The notes: a model not told the origin generated them from the sequence alone. A stretch of 64,000 bases of DNA from Hypoxylon rubiginosum (GCA_902806565.1 CADCXA010000039.1:186001-250000); one strand, 5' to 3'. Shown: positions 11,356 to 23,356, counted from the stretch's first letter. A program made the numbers and translations.

Positions 11356-14300
11356 ATGCCTACTCTAGTAGAAGATAGCTTTTTGATACTTTCTTCAACC
11401 GACGATACCTCAGTAGAGATGTTCGAAGACCAAATCGACGGAGTAGACGATGAGCCTCGTCTGCCTAGTACGGTAAAGAACATGTCAAAGAGGAGGCAGC
11501 TCCTAACTATCGACACCTCTCTTGCTACGAAGAAGTCGGAAGATACCGGAGATCTCCTAAGATCAGCCCTGGCTAATGCCTTGGGCGTCGACGCGAGCGA
11601 GCTCCCCCAACCCTTCAACACGCCAATACGCAACCGAAGCAAGTCATCAAGCTCGACATGTTCAAGTTCCAGTAGCTCACTGCGGCCTTCTGATGAGGCG
11701 AGGTCAACACGAAATGGATCTACGAGTTCGGCCTCGGTTTACTCCTCGCCCGTTGATATTGCTACGTGGAGAAAGTCAATGGGTGATTCGCTCCAAAAGC
11801 GTCTCTCTACCACCGTCGCTAGCGTCCTTGGTCTGGAAACCAACTCGCTGCCCCTAGATGAATCGTTTGTGGACCTTGGAGGTAGCCACCGAAAGGCTAG
11901 GGAGCTTCGAGCCAGATGCATGGACTCAGGCCTCGCCATTAAGACTAAGGATATCATGAACTGCAAGACTATTGCAGAACTTGGAACCTGTGTGACACCA
12001 TTCACCCCGCCTACGTCACCCGAGAAGAGGCTATACACAAACATCAGCCCCCTCGAGCTACATTCACCAGCATTTTCTCCAAGTGGCCCTCCTCGCTTAT
12101 CCAGACAACAGCAGCCTCCAGCAATTCCGCCTAAGGCGCCGGCCAGATCTGCTACTATCGCTCGACCCCAACTCAAACCCAGACCATCTCGAAGACGCTA
12201 TCTCCAAGTTGAACAGGCATTATCAGCACACGACGATATTTCGAGGGCATCCGTACTTAAGCCGAGGGCTGGGCCTTTTGAGGGCCAGCTTGTAGCGTTC
12301 GTCACTCTAACAAGCCGTGTAGTGGAGGGGCCAAAGGACTGTGAAGTCAAACTCTTGAGTCCCTACTATACTAGCCAGCTGTCAGCGATCAGAAAGGCGG
12401 TCGAGTCCCAAGTCCCACCAGCTCTCACTCCTAGTGTTTGGCTGGTGCTAGAAAAGATGCCTCTTGACGGTGCTGGCAAAAATAACCGAAGAAAGCTACA
12501 AACGTGGATTCAGAATGCCAATAATGAACTATATCAGCAAATCATGTCAGCTGATGTGGGAGAAGACTTGAAGCAACCCTCTAGTGCAATCGAAAGGAGA
12601 CTCCAGAAAACGGCGAGTAGAGTACTACATGTCGAACCGAAGGAAATCGGAATGAACAGGTCATTTACAAGTCTGGGCGGTGATGAGGGTGCGGCAGCCC
12701 GGTTTGTTGCTAAATGTAAATCCCAGGGTATCTCTCTTAATACGAAGGATGTCATGCAGGCGACATCATTGATCCAGCTTGCTTCGCTTGCGACGCCGCA
12801 CAAGTCGCATTCTCGGAAAACTACCGAGGTTACTGCAGACACATTCGATCTCTCACCTATGCAGCGTCTCTATTTCCATGCACCTATGGGTCGCGATAGC
12901 CAACGACGACAAACCCGGACGGGCGAATACCGATTTAACCAGAGTATTCTATTCCGATTGAAGCGAGGTATGAGCGTCGATGATGTGCGAGCGGCAATAG
13001 AGGCCATTGTTGGTCACCATCCCATGCTTAGATGTCGGTTCCGACCTAGGGAGAGCTCCTGGTGTCAACAAATAGAGCCGGATATCTCATCCTCATACCA
13101 TTTCAGCCACTATTCAGTCAGGACCAATGCCCAAGTCGAAGAAGTCATCCGCATTGCCCAAGCAACGATCGACATTGAGAATGGTCCGGTTTTTGCTGCT
13201 CGCCACTTTCATACTCACGACGGTTACCAAATGCTTTATATGGTCGCACATCATCTGGTTGTTGACCTCAAGTCCTGGCGCATCATTGCGGACGATTTGG
13301 AGGGATTGTTGACGAGCGGTTATCTTGTGTCTAGTCCGTCTCTCTCGTTCAAAGAATGGGCGGTTCATCATAGGAATCGCCTCCAGAGTACGGAATCCAG
13401 AGATACCACCCTGTTTAATATCCCGGCGGAAAATTCTGGGTACTGGGGAATCGATGCTGCTTCTAACACGTACGGAAATGCGATAGCTGCCGGCTTTACG
13501 CTCAATGCGGAAGTCAGCTCAATACTTGAGGCTAGCTGTCGGACGCTGAAAATGGAGAAGGCGGATATTTTCATAGCCTCTCTCGTACTCTCCTTTGCGC
13601 GAACCTTTGGCGAGCGGTCACCCCCTACTCTGTGGAACCAGGAACATGATCGAGCTTCTGTAGACACAGAGCATGACGTGTCGGAAACTGTGGGATGGTT
13701 TACCTCCCTCTTTCCCTTCGTTTTGGACATTACCCCTACAGATGACATTTTGACCGCTCTTGGTCGCGTAAAGGATTCGCGTCGCGCCATCGCCGGCAAG
13801 GGTGCCTCCCATTTTACGGCGAATATGATCGATGCTGCCTCGGCGCTCTCTTTTGCTTCATCGCACTGCCCCCTCGAACTCATGTTTACTTATGCTGGGA
13901 CTATGCAGAATGTCCAGAGCCAGGATTCTCTCCTAGAGCAGCTCCCTGTACCCGGTAGAACGTTGGCTTCCAACACATCGGATATCGGGCGGAATGTCGG
14001 ACGTATCGCTGCCTTCGAGGTATCGATATTAGTCGACCAAGGCGAAACCAAGATCAAGATCCTCTTCCATAGGGACTCGAGGCACCAAGAGCAAATACAC
14101 AGCTGGATACGCGAATACGAGAAGCTTCTGCGTCAAGCTGTTGTCAGGTTGCAAAACGAGTCGCCTGAGCTGTCTTTATCTGACGTTCCTCATATGGATA
14201 TTACGAACGAGGGACTTGGCCGATTAAATAGAGAAATCCTGCCTAGTCTCAACGTCAACGTCTCCAATGTCGAAGCTATCTATCCCGTAACGCCGATTCA

Positions 14301-17300
14301 ACAGAACATCCTCACCAACCAGTCTCTAATACCCGGGAGCTCTAAAGTGCAGATGATTTACGATCTCGATACGTCTGATGGCCCAGTTGACATTTCTCGT
14401 ATCTGTGCCGCTTGGCTCAAAGTATCAGACAGACACTCGGCACTGAGAACTGTTTTCTGTTCAAGCGTCTCCAAGGATGGCCTGTATGACCAGATAATTC
14501 TGCAGTCTCATTCGCCTAGTATGCTCTTCCTCGAAAACGATAGCGTCGAGGATGCGATGGCATCTATTGACAATCTACCCCCTCTCCAGCTAAACGAGGG
14601 CATCCCTTGGCATAGACTCGTCGTTTGTCAGGTTGCTGGGAAGACCTTTTTAAAACTAGAGAGCACTCAGGCCATATGCGACGTATGTCCTCCGCACACC
14701 CCAAACTGTGTTCCCGTTACTAACAGCTATGAATCCAGATTGCTAGTATGACGGTTCTCTTTAGAGAACTTGAACAAGCTTACTTTCACGATGAAATCCC
14801 CTCCGTGCCTGAAGTGTCGTATACCGAATACGTGCAATGTCTAAAGGCAACCACCTGTAGTATTGACTTCTGGAGGCAACATTTACGCGATGTTCAACCG
14901 TGCCGGTTTCCCACTCTCGTATCGAGGCAGCCAGTCTTGAACGAGTGGGAGACGACATCTGTCGACCTCAAGGTCTCGTCCGAGAGACTCAAAGCCTTCG
15001 CCAATGAATACAAAATCGACATATCTACCGTACTTCGCGTTGCATGGGGTTTGCTTTTACGAACCTACGTCGGCACGAACGACGTTTGCTTTGGCTTCCG
15101 TATCTCTGGCAGGGACCTCCCCGTGGATGGCCTGACCAACTCTGTTGGGTCCTTTTCGACCGTATTGGCATCCCGGCTCGAAATTCCTCCCAGCGAATCC
15201 ATGGCGCAGCTGTTGATAAATGCGGAAAAGGAAGGCCAGAAGGTGCTTGATCACCAGCATGTCCCAGTGGCAAGAATTGAGCACGAGCTCAAAATCAAGG
15301 GAAACCGCCTCTTTAATACTTGCCTTTCATTCGGATATGAATACGCCTCTGAGGATCCCTCTCGAGGTTCCAAATGCCGGCATGTCAGGACTGAGCAAGC
15401 TTCGGAATACGATATAAATCTCGACGTGTATTTCCACGATAACAATGTCACCGCCGACGTCGGATACCGCATCCTCACGTCCGATCAAGCGACTACTGTG
15501 GCTTATGGTTTTGGGAGGGCCATTGAAGCTATCTTAGACGATCCGACATGCGTAGTCAAAGACGCAGATCTCTTTACTATGCGCGACCACAAACAAATTC
15601 TAGCATGGAATAGCATGCCTCAGTTCGAAGTATCGAAATCGTACGTCCACCAATTGATCACAAATCAAGCATTGGAAAATCCGGACATCCAAGCTGTCTG
15701 CGCCTGGGACGGAAACTTCTTGTACAGCGATCTACATAGATTAGCCATGATTCTTGCCAAACATCTTTTGGCTTCTGGAGTAAAGCCGCAAGTTCCTGTA
15801 CCTGTCATCGTCAGCAAAAGTCGATGGGCCATCGTTGCTATGTTGGCAGTCCTTCAGTAAGTTATTCATCCACTTCCCTTCGATGAAACCCTCTATTAAC
15901 TGCTTCTAGTGCTGGCGGAATTCTAGTGCCCGTTGACTCCGAGGTCACATCTATGGTCTCATGGGTGATCAAGACGGTCGGCGCCAAGTTTGTGTTGCTT
16001 TCTGACGATGTCCGGAAGCACATTGACGGTCTCGGTGTAAAGGCCATCGTGGTGAACGATAAGACAGTTTCAGCAATGTCAGCACAAACTGTTGACTTGA
16101 CCACCCCGCAGTCTGCCCCCCATGAGATAGCATGCATTCTGTTTAACTCTGGAGCATCCAAGACTGCCAAAGGTATCTCCTACAGCCACGGGGCTCTAGC
16201 AACTGCGTGTGCTGGGCAGGGGCCTACACTGTTGCTCAACCCGTCCAGTAGAGTGATGCAAATTTCGTCATACAGCGTCGACATTGCTCTCTCCGAAGTA
16301 TTCACCACTTTGGTCAATGGAGGTTGTGTCTGTGTCCCATCTGCGTCGGAGAAGATGGCAGGATTTGCCGAAGCCGCGAGGCGTATGCGTGTTAATTGGA
16401 CATATTTAACTCCAACGCTTTCTAGAAAGTTGGACGCGGAGAGTCTACCGAATCTTTCTGTTGTCTGCTTCCGCACGCAACACCTTGATGGTGATGCTTA
16501 TGCGCCATGGATCGGTAAGGCCAAGGTATTACTGGTGTATGGTTCCGCTGAAGCCTGTCCGCTCGGGCTCTCCGCCACGGAGATAACCGATTCAAAGGCT
16601 TCCCAGTGCTTTGGCAATCCTTTCTGCGGTAATTTCTGGATCGTGAGCCCCGAGGATAATAACCGACTTATGCCAGTCGGCGCCCTTGGCGAGCTTGTGA
16701 TAGGGGGGCCGACACTCGCGAGCGGATTCGATATAAACGACACCGACGTGAAAGCCTGGGTAGGTAAGAGCACAGCCCGTGCAAAATCGCTACTGGAGAA
16801 ATCGGGAAGTCGCCTGCTCAAGACGGGACACCATGTCCGGTATCGCGAGGAGGGCGAGATCGAATTCGTCTCGGTCGTTGGCGAAGATATGGAGATTGAT
16901 GGCAGGACTTTCCGTATTTCGGATGTTGAGCCAAAGCTTCGGCAGTGTCTTGGTCGAGGAGTCGATGTCGTTGTAGAGACAATTGCATTCAACGACCCGC
17001 ACTCGACTCCGATCCTTGCTGCATTCGTAGAGCTCGGGGATAGCCTCTTTCGAGGAACCCAAGACCTACTAAGGCTCAGCCGTGTTACCAGGGAGAGATT
17101 ATACCTCTCTAAGAAGATGGCGGATATGGTCCTTCGAGAGACCTTGCCGAGCTACATGATCCCCTCGGCGTACATACCAGTGAGACGCATGCCACTAACC
17201 CCAACGTTGGAAGTCAACAGATTGGAGCTCCAGCACATGATCTCGGGTCTATCCAGGAAACAGCTTCTCGGACTAGCGGAGGTCTCAAACCCACAAGAGG

Positions 17301-19639
17301 TCCGAGATAGTAGTTTCAAGCCTCTCCCGTTAACTCGAGTCGAACAGCAGATGCGGGTTATCTGGGCGAAGGTCCTTGGCATTAAGGAGAGCTCCATCGT
17401 AGCCAGCGACGGATTTTTAAGTCTAGGTGGCGACGTTGTTCTTGCCCATGACCTGATCATCGAATGTCGACGACGAGACATTGATATATCCATCATCGAC
17501 GTTCTCCGGGATACCCCTCTTACTGAATTGTCTAAGAGAGTTATTACGGAGGTCCATCTCTCGCCTATTGACGAAACTAGAACTACGCAGTCGAGTTCAT
17601 CCAACGACTTCATCAGCGAGACGATTGCACCGCAGCTTGGGCCAGATAAATCCCTAGTTGAAGACGTAGCCGAAGCATCATCCCTCCAGACAATGTTCGT
17701 CGAGTCGGGAATGCTTCAGAGCCGCGGTAATGTCAACTATTTCACTATCAACATTACCGGGTCCCTGGATTGGCACAAGCTCGAGGATGCCTGCGTCATG
17801 CTAACCAAAGCTCACCCAATCCTCCGGACTGCGTTCGTAAGTCATGGCCGGCAACTGTACCAGACAGTTCTCCGGTCGTATCGTCCAGAATTCCTAAGGT
17901 ATCAATGTCAGAGCTGGAGGCTTGCCAACCTGGCCGCGAAAACCATTAAGAAAGAGCAGCCACAGCCAGTTGATTTCCGCCGGCCGATTACCAAATTTTC
18001 CTACTTTGACGCTGGAAAGAGCTCTATTCTCACGATGCGTCTTTCTAGGGCACAGTATGATGATGTCTCATTACCTACACTTCTCCGGGACCTTGATCGA
18101 TTTTACAGCCACAGCGATCGGTTCGTTCGACGGCCCGGCTTCTGCGAAGTGGTAAGAGCCGCGCAATTCACATCGAACGGCGCGAACGAGTACTGGAAGG
18201 CTCTACTCGATGGTGCGACGATGACCCAAGTCGTGTCGCAACCCTCGCCCGCAAGCGTGAATATGAATTCGAAAACTCTCCAGCGGCAAATTCCCACCGG
18301 ATCACTACAGAATCTAGGCATACCATTTGAGGCGATTTTGAAGGGCGCATGGTCCATTGTCCTTTCTAATCTATCTGGGACTGACGATGTCGTCTTTGGA
18401 CAACTTATGGAAGGGAAGAATCTGAACCTCGCAAGTGGCCGGTCTATTTCGGACGTTGTCGGCCCTCTAGGGAACATTATACCCGTGCGAACGCGATTGC
18501 CAGATATCCCAATCACACCATATGAATACTTTAGAAGTATCCAGAGTCAGCATGTCGGTAGCATACCGCACGAGAACATGCAGACTTCTGATATTGTTCA
18601 AAAGTGCACTACTTGGCCTTCGTGGACTCGCTTTAGCACCGTGGTTCATCATCAGAACCAAAGCGAAGATGGAAAGCTGGTCGACTTCGCCATTGGCAAT
18701 GCTAGCTGCAAGCTAGATTGTGTTGAATCGAACTACCAAAGCTCCGATATCTTCGTCAAGTCGGCTGTTTCCGGATCAACCAACGTCAATATATCTCTTA
18801 CGTTCTGCGAGAAGAAGATGCAACCTTCTTTTGCAGAAGATGTCTTGAAAATGCTCTGCTCGATCATCTCGCTCCTCACCTCCGCTTTCGTTATGGAACC
18901 GGTGGTCCTAAAAGGCCTTAACGACAATTATTCTACATCGAGGATACCACTTCCAGCACCGAAGCGGGAGCTCAGCGTGCCGTCGACCGTAGAGTCAGTC
19001 GATCCTGATCAAGCTCGAGCTGTCCACACCACGATCTCGGCAGCGTGGGATACGATCCTCGAGGCCAACATGCTTAAAGTGAACGATATCCGCTCGGTTC
19101 CATTCTACGAGGTTTGGGGCGCGCTCATGCCCGCAGCTGAGCTCGCCAGGTACTACACCGAGCACGTGTCATCTTCTCCGGATGCCGAGCACACGGTCTT
19201 CACCATGGAAGAAATGATCGACCACCCGACGATGATGCAACAATACGAACTGATAATCGCGAAGCAGCGAGTGCCACAGCTCAAACGCAGCAAGAGCCTC
19301 ATGCTGATGCGCACGCCGTCTGCTTGGGGCAAGACCAAACGTAGGCTGCCGCGCGTCGGCGGTCCGCCTCACCTGGCCAACCTAACGCCGGGTAACCGCC
19401 CCCCTATTCTGCATCAGCACTCCAAGTCGCTCGGCAGCAGCCACAGCCGTAGCACGTCGATGGAATCCATGACCATGGGGAGCAGCCAGAGCGACAACGA
19501 AGACGAACTCAATGAAGACGCTATTCTGTCGAGCCTCAAAGCTCCCGCTTTGGCAAAGAAGATGGCTGCAAGGGGGAACGACGCGAAGGCGACGAGGAAG
19601 GGCGCTTCGCTCCTGGGGAAGATGATACCCGCCATATAG
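11356..19639 (+). CDS. NRPS-derived megaprotein with degenerate catalytic motifs (pseudo-NRPS)
   Basis: Exons 11356-14682, 14739-15856 and 15910-19639 give 2,724 residues. Domains seen: Ser-rich leader with a carrier fragment (about 63-86); carrier-like (about 150-215, GGSH); C-terminal subdomain of an adenylation domain (about 278-395, retaining GKNNRR); carrier-like (about 410-478, GGDEG); epimerisation-type domain (about 497-945, HHLVVDLKSW and GWFTSLFP); condensation (about 971-1400); adenylation (about 1409-1920); carrier-like (about 1957-2030, GGDV); condensation (about 2066-2480); carrier-like fragment (about 2520-2590, WGALMP); basic/Ser tail. Every carrier lacks the phosphopantetheine Ser. 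Both condensation domains lost the HHxxxDG histidines (TQAICDI, SRAQYDD). The adenylation domain has TGHHVRY for TGD and TLEVNRLEL for GKxDRxxL. The frame is nonetheless intact over 8 kb with canonical introns. It is unlikely to make a peptide; perhaps a retained pseudoenzyme or young relic. The splice at 14682/14739 restores condensation-domain homology. Confidence 0.88.
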
Positions 19640-20078
19640 GGCTAGAATATTTTCCTTTGTCACGTTATGCTATTGATCTCATGTGGGCTTTTACATTTAT
19701 ACCTGTCGTTATATGCATCGTTTGGTGTTATGGAGTTGGACAAGCGAACGCGTGCTGGAGGGTAGTGCTATGTATTTCTGACCACTGCATTCCGGTGTCA
19801 CTTTGAAGATAGCAGAGTCTTATAAGGGTATCATAGAATGTATATAAATAAATTGCAAAATAATTAAGAAAAATGGCAATATCCAATATTACATCAATAA
19901 GCAATACGTTTATTTCATTTGTGCTGAGAAAACAAGTTTTAATTCTTTATTATGCCTTAAGGCTACTTGAGGTAGACAATAATTAGCACCTACCTGCTAG
20001 TCATTATATCTCAACTGCTGGTAGACTGGCCGGATATATCCTAGGCGGTGGCAATGCAGCAGTACCGTAGAGAACGGG
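19640..20078. other. Convergent 3' spacer, AT-rich
   Basis: Spacer between the NRPS-like gene (plus) and a small minus-strand gene. Around 19840-19940 it is visibly AT-rich (TATAAATAAATT and ATAATTAAG runs), as expected for opposed 3' ends. No coding potential recognised. Confidence 0.5.
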
Positions 20079-20609
20079 CTAACGAAGAGGAATGGTGTAT
20101 GTAGCTTCTGCCTTCGTCGTGAAATGGGAGGGTTGATGCCGCGTGGAGCTGTCCTTCGATACCTCTACCTCTTTCCCGTCCTCGAAGTCTTTCTCCACCT
20201 TCCTGATAACCTCCCTGTCCTGTCCCCTTATCATACAACGGCGATTCCTATTATCCTGGTTAGTAAAACGATATATCGTCCTTCGTCTCCCAGTCTCGGG
20301 AGAGAAGAGGGGGGGGTAGGAGGTAACACATACTACTTACCAGTAAGACTCCCATATAGCCCTCTTCTTGTCTAAGTTGTAGTATAGCGGCTTCATGCGG
20401 TAGATGTTCTGCTGGCAGATCTCCTCGACCCTCCGCATCTCCTGGCATTTGTTACACGTCTCCCCGTTCGTGAGGACCTGGCCTCCGCATACGAGCTGCC
20501 GACATGGTCTGCCCTCACTGACGTCGGGACACGGCATTTGCTGCGGTCCGCGGTAGTATTCCTTCTGGCATTCGTAGCAATGTAAAACCATCTCCCACTG
20601 TTGACACAT
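20079..20609 (-). CDS. Small cysteine-rich (putative zinc-binding) protein, unrecognised
   Basis: Two exons on the minus strand (20609-20341 and 20247-20079) give 145 residues. Donor TG|GTAAGT and acceptor ATAATAG|GAATCG join in phase so that IWESY continues as WNRRCMIRGQDREVIRKVEK, a charged helical segment that ends at TAG. The alternative acceptor (ACCAG) stops after eight residues. The N-terminal half has Cys pairs spaced like zinc ligands: HCYEC, MPCP, PCRQLVC and TCNKC. ATG 20609 is chosen; 25 more codons are open upstream (to ATG 20684) but look non-conserved. No family recognised. A structural zinc ribbon is possible, inferred only from spacing. Confidence 0.6.
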
Positions 20610-21220
20610 TTTCAACTCTATTTTACTTGAATCGGTTGTTTTTGCTGTGACGATATAGTAGAAGACGGACGAATGCAACTCCACGGTATGTTTGGCCTGC
20701 CTATCTATCTAATCACGAGGTTCGGCACCCGTACTATATATTACATGAAAGCTTACCTTAGGACACTTACGTTGAAGCCCCTTCGATACAAGGTCATTGT
20801 TGCCTCAGATAAAGGCCCTCTCTTGTGGTACAATCGAGCACAATGTATTATGTTTTTTCTTTGTCTACGTCGCTTTCAGCATTCTATAATTTCTTAGTAA
20901 TAGTGACTACTATGGCTGTGAAATGACGACGTCTAAGAATGTATCTCCTTTGTCTGAGACGCCTCCCCACTGAGTAGTGTGTGTAACTCGACCCAAGGAG
21001 CTCGCAAAGGCAAACAAAGGGCTTCCATATATCACCCTGAATTTAATGATATTTCATCTCTTCCTGAAAGCATTTAAAACCAGAAATGCCACGTACCATT
21101 CTTGGGGGTGATGCATCATTGGCAAAGATGACGAAAACATTTGACATCTTCTGACTTTTACGTACCTCCTAATCATGATATATCTTCCCCTCTCCCCTGA
21201 CCTCTTGATAAGCTACCGCA
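20610..21220. other. Divergent intergenic region
   Basis: Shared upstream region of the minus-strand Cys-rich gene and the plus-strand gene starting at 21221. Nothing recognisable apart from short random frames. Confidence 0.5.
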
Positions 21221-21823
21221 ATGGATCCATCAAGGGCTCAACTCTCGTACGGGATGCAGCTCGACTTTCCATTACCAACCGATAAAGAAATAAACAAGAT
21301 GGCGCAGGAAGACACCGACTGGCTCGCCGTCGCCGAGGAGTTCATACAACAGGACCTCGAGACAACCGTAAAAGAACTCGATTTGGTTAGGGACGTGCTA
21401 GAATCGTTAGAGGTTAGCCCGAGGGCCGACAAGAAGCCCGGCCCGAGCCTTGAAGATCAGAAGTTTCTCATCGGAGCCTGCCAGGAGTATTCCGGCTCGA
21501 GGTGTCATATGCTTGAAGAGCGACTGCGGCAGATCAGGTTGTGGGCGAGTAGCCGAGAAACGGGACAGGATATCCCCGATGGGGTGCCAGATGAGTATGC
21601 CATATTCCGAATCTCTCCCATTGAGTATGTGCCTGTTTCGACACGGCGTAGCTGATATATCCCGTATAGATGGCCGTTGGTCGATGTGGAATGGCGAGAA
21701 TGGCTAAGCGAGCAAGCCTCTTCGCAAATTGACGAGCCTGAGGTGGGACTTGGCGTCGCGGTGAAACACTGGGGTCCTCTCATCCCTTTGCTCATAGCTT
21801 ACACCGAGCGAAGTAGTGCGTAA
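21221..21823 (+). CDS. Hypothetical acidic protein
   Basis: Exons 21221-21624 and 21670-21823 give 185 residues. GA|GTATGT and CGTATAG|A join in phase, so PIE continues as WPLVDVEWREWLSEQ. The protein is acidic and helical in the first half (DTDWLAVAEEFIQQDLETTV) with an LIPLLIAYTERSSA C-terminus. No signal peptide, membrane helix or known domain seen. It converges with the Cys-repeat gene on the minus strand. Coding status rests on codon continuity across a clean intron and the start context CGCAATGG. Confidence 0.6.
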
Positions 21824-22122
21824 GGGGGGATACGCTCTTCGCGGGTTGCCACATACTCTTGACCCCGGTTCTAACACTTGGACGCATCCTCGAGTGCCTT
21901 GTACCGAGTTGCTATATGAGCACGTCGACCATCGAAGATCACCCGAGCGACAGAAAAGAAACCATTTTAATAAGTCAGGTGTTCTAAGACGCTATGATTA
22001 CACTTCAACCAATTTCCCGGGGTCCTGCCCCTTCGCCTCAACTCGCGTGGATAGATCTCCTAGCCATGAAATAACCAGCAGCATGCTCGAAGAGAAATCA
22101 CCAGCCACCAAAGTACCTAGTC

Positions 22123-22548
22123 TTATGTGCGGTTCGAGAAGCAACACCCGCCATTGTCGGAGAAACAACATCCGCCATTATCCGAGAAACAGCAGCTCCC
22201 ATTGTCTGAGAAGCAGCAGCCTTCGTGGTCCGAAAAGCAGCAACCTCCATTGCTCGAGCAGCAACATCCCCCTGTCGTAGAGCAGCAGCATGCCTCGGCG
22301 TGGACTGGCCTCCCCTCGGCGCTCATCCGCTCGGGCGGCACATAGCCGTTGTCACCAGCAGCGAATTCTAGCAGCGGGTGACTTTGCGAGACGTAAGGCT
22401 GCTCGGACGCGGTCGGGTGGGAATCCGGGGGTACGATATCGTGGGAAGCGTAGGGGGGAGGCGGCTCGAGCTCGCCTGGAGCTTGATGCGCATCACGGGC
22501 CGACTGCGAAGCGACCGGTACGTCGTGTTTCGATTTGTGAGATTCCAT
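22123..22548 (-). CDS. Proline-rich protein with C-terminal Cys-Cys octapeptide repeats
   Basis: A single open frame of 141 residues. The N-terminal half is polar, Pro/Ser/His-rich and contains a PPPPY motif (a PY-type ligand for WW domains). From residue 87 to the end the protein is a tandem array with an eight-residue period, CCFSDNGG and variants (CCCSTTGG, CCCSSNGG, CCFSDHEG), carrying 16 cysteines in seven units. No signal peptide. Such tails could bind metal or be S-acylated for membrane attachment; fungal PPPPY proteins with Cys-rich tails are common, but I cannot name a family. The opposite strand is also open through the repeat, because 24-base repeats are open in several frames. The minus frame is preferred because it is longer, begins with ATG in a good context (CAATCATGG) and has a non-repetitive N-terminus. 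Confidence 0.55.
   Translation of the reverse strand: MESHKSKHDVPVASQSARDAHQAPGELEPPPPYASHDIVPPDSHPTASEQPYVSQSHPLLEFAAGDNGYVPPERMSAEGRPVHAEACCCSTTGGCCCSSNGGCCFSDHEGCCFSDNGSCCFSDNGGCCFSDNGGCCFSNRT
22126..22290 (-). repeat. 24-bp tandem repeat encoding CC-x6 units
   Basis: Seven degenerate 24-base units, the last one codon short, each encoding a Cys-Cys pair followed by Phe/Cys-Ser-x-x-Gly-type residues. They lie wholly inside the minus-strand gene and keep its frame. Confidence 0.75.
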
Positions 22549-23338
22549 GATTGAGGTTCCGAGTGTTGTATGTAGGTAGATAACGATGGGTCGCCTTTCA
22601 ACGCGTTGTCTACCTGGGTGTTGAGATCATTATATTTTGACAAAATTGCCAGATCGTAGAATCATGTTATTTTCGTTACGAGACAAACCGGAAACGTGTG
22701 GTGGTGGCTGTGTTACCGGTTTGGAGTAGAGAGCTGAACAGGTGTTTCGAGGCCTCTCTCGAATCCTACGCCAAGTAAAACCTAACTATATACTTTTGAA
22801 GGTGAATGGTATGAAATTTCTATTTCTCCAGGTTTTTCATATAACTATCGCATGTCTAAGTTACGTGTCTAGGTAGGTTAGGTAGGTATTAGTATCATAT
22901 CAAGATCAACCTACATATGTAACTTGTCCCATGTGCTTAATGCTTAGGTAGGTACCTTTGCGTTGTTATTTCATAGTGGCTGAACGTGCGTCGTATTCAG
23001 CCCTATTAAACTGCTGGCAGGTTTGCGACGCATATATAGAAGGGTTTGCTATGCGGCTTAAAAGAGAAGACTACCTACATGTAGGTAGGCTAGCTGCTTT
23101 AATAGTCGGTGTCTTGACATAGACCTAGGTGTATATATGCCGATAATTGAAGATTACCATAACCTGCATTGACATAGGAGGTAAGTACCTACCTAGGAAT
23201 ACTTGACCTGAATAGATATACCACGTAACTTGGTTGTGCCTAACTGCTATTTGAGGTGCCTCAAACATATAATATGTAAGTGGCTTCAAGTGACATATAT
23301 AATTGTACACCGTGATATACACTTTGTGGTATTCGTCG

Positions 23339-23356
23339 TACGTATGTACATACGTA
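23339..23356. repeat. 18-bp perfect palindrome
   Basis: TACGTATGTACATACGTA is its own reverse complement. It lies in the gene-poor spacer with no gene nearby; function unknown. Confidence 0.8.

Noticed and set aside
22127..22345. Plus-strand frame reading EKQHPPLS repeats
   Set aside because: It is the antisense of the Cys-Cys repeat; 24-base repeats stay open in several frames. The minus frame is longer and has a non-repetitive, well-initiated N-terminus.
22368..22643. Minus-strand frame LSKYNDLNTQVDNALKG overlapping the Cys-repeat gene
   Set aside because: It looks protein-like but has no ATG; an upstream TGA closes the frame and no convincing splice joins it to a start.
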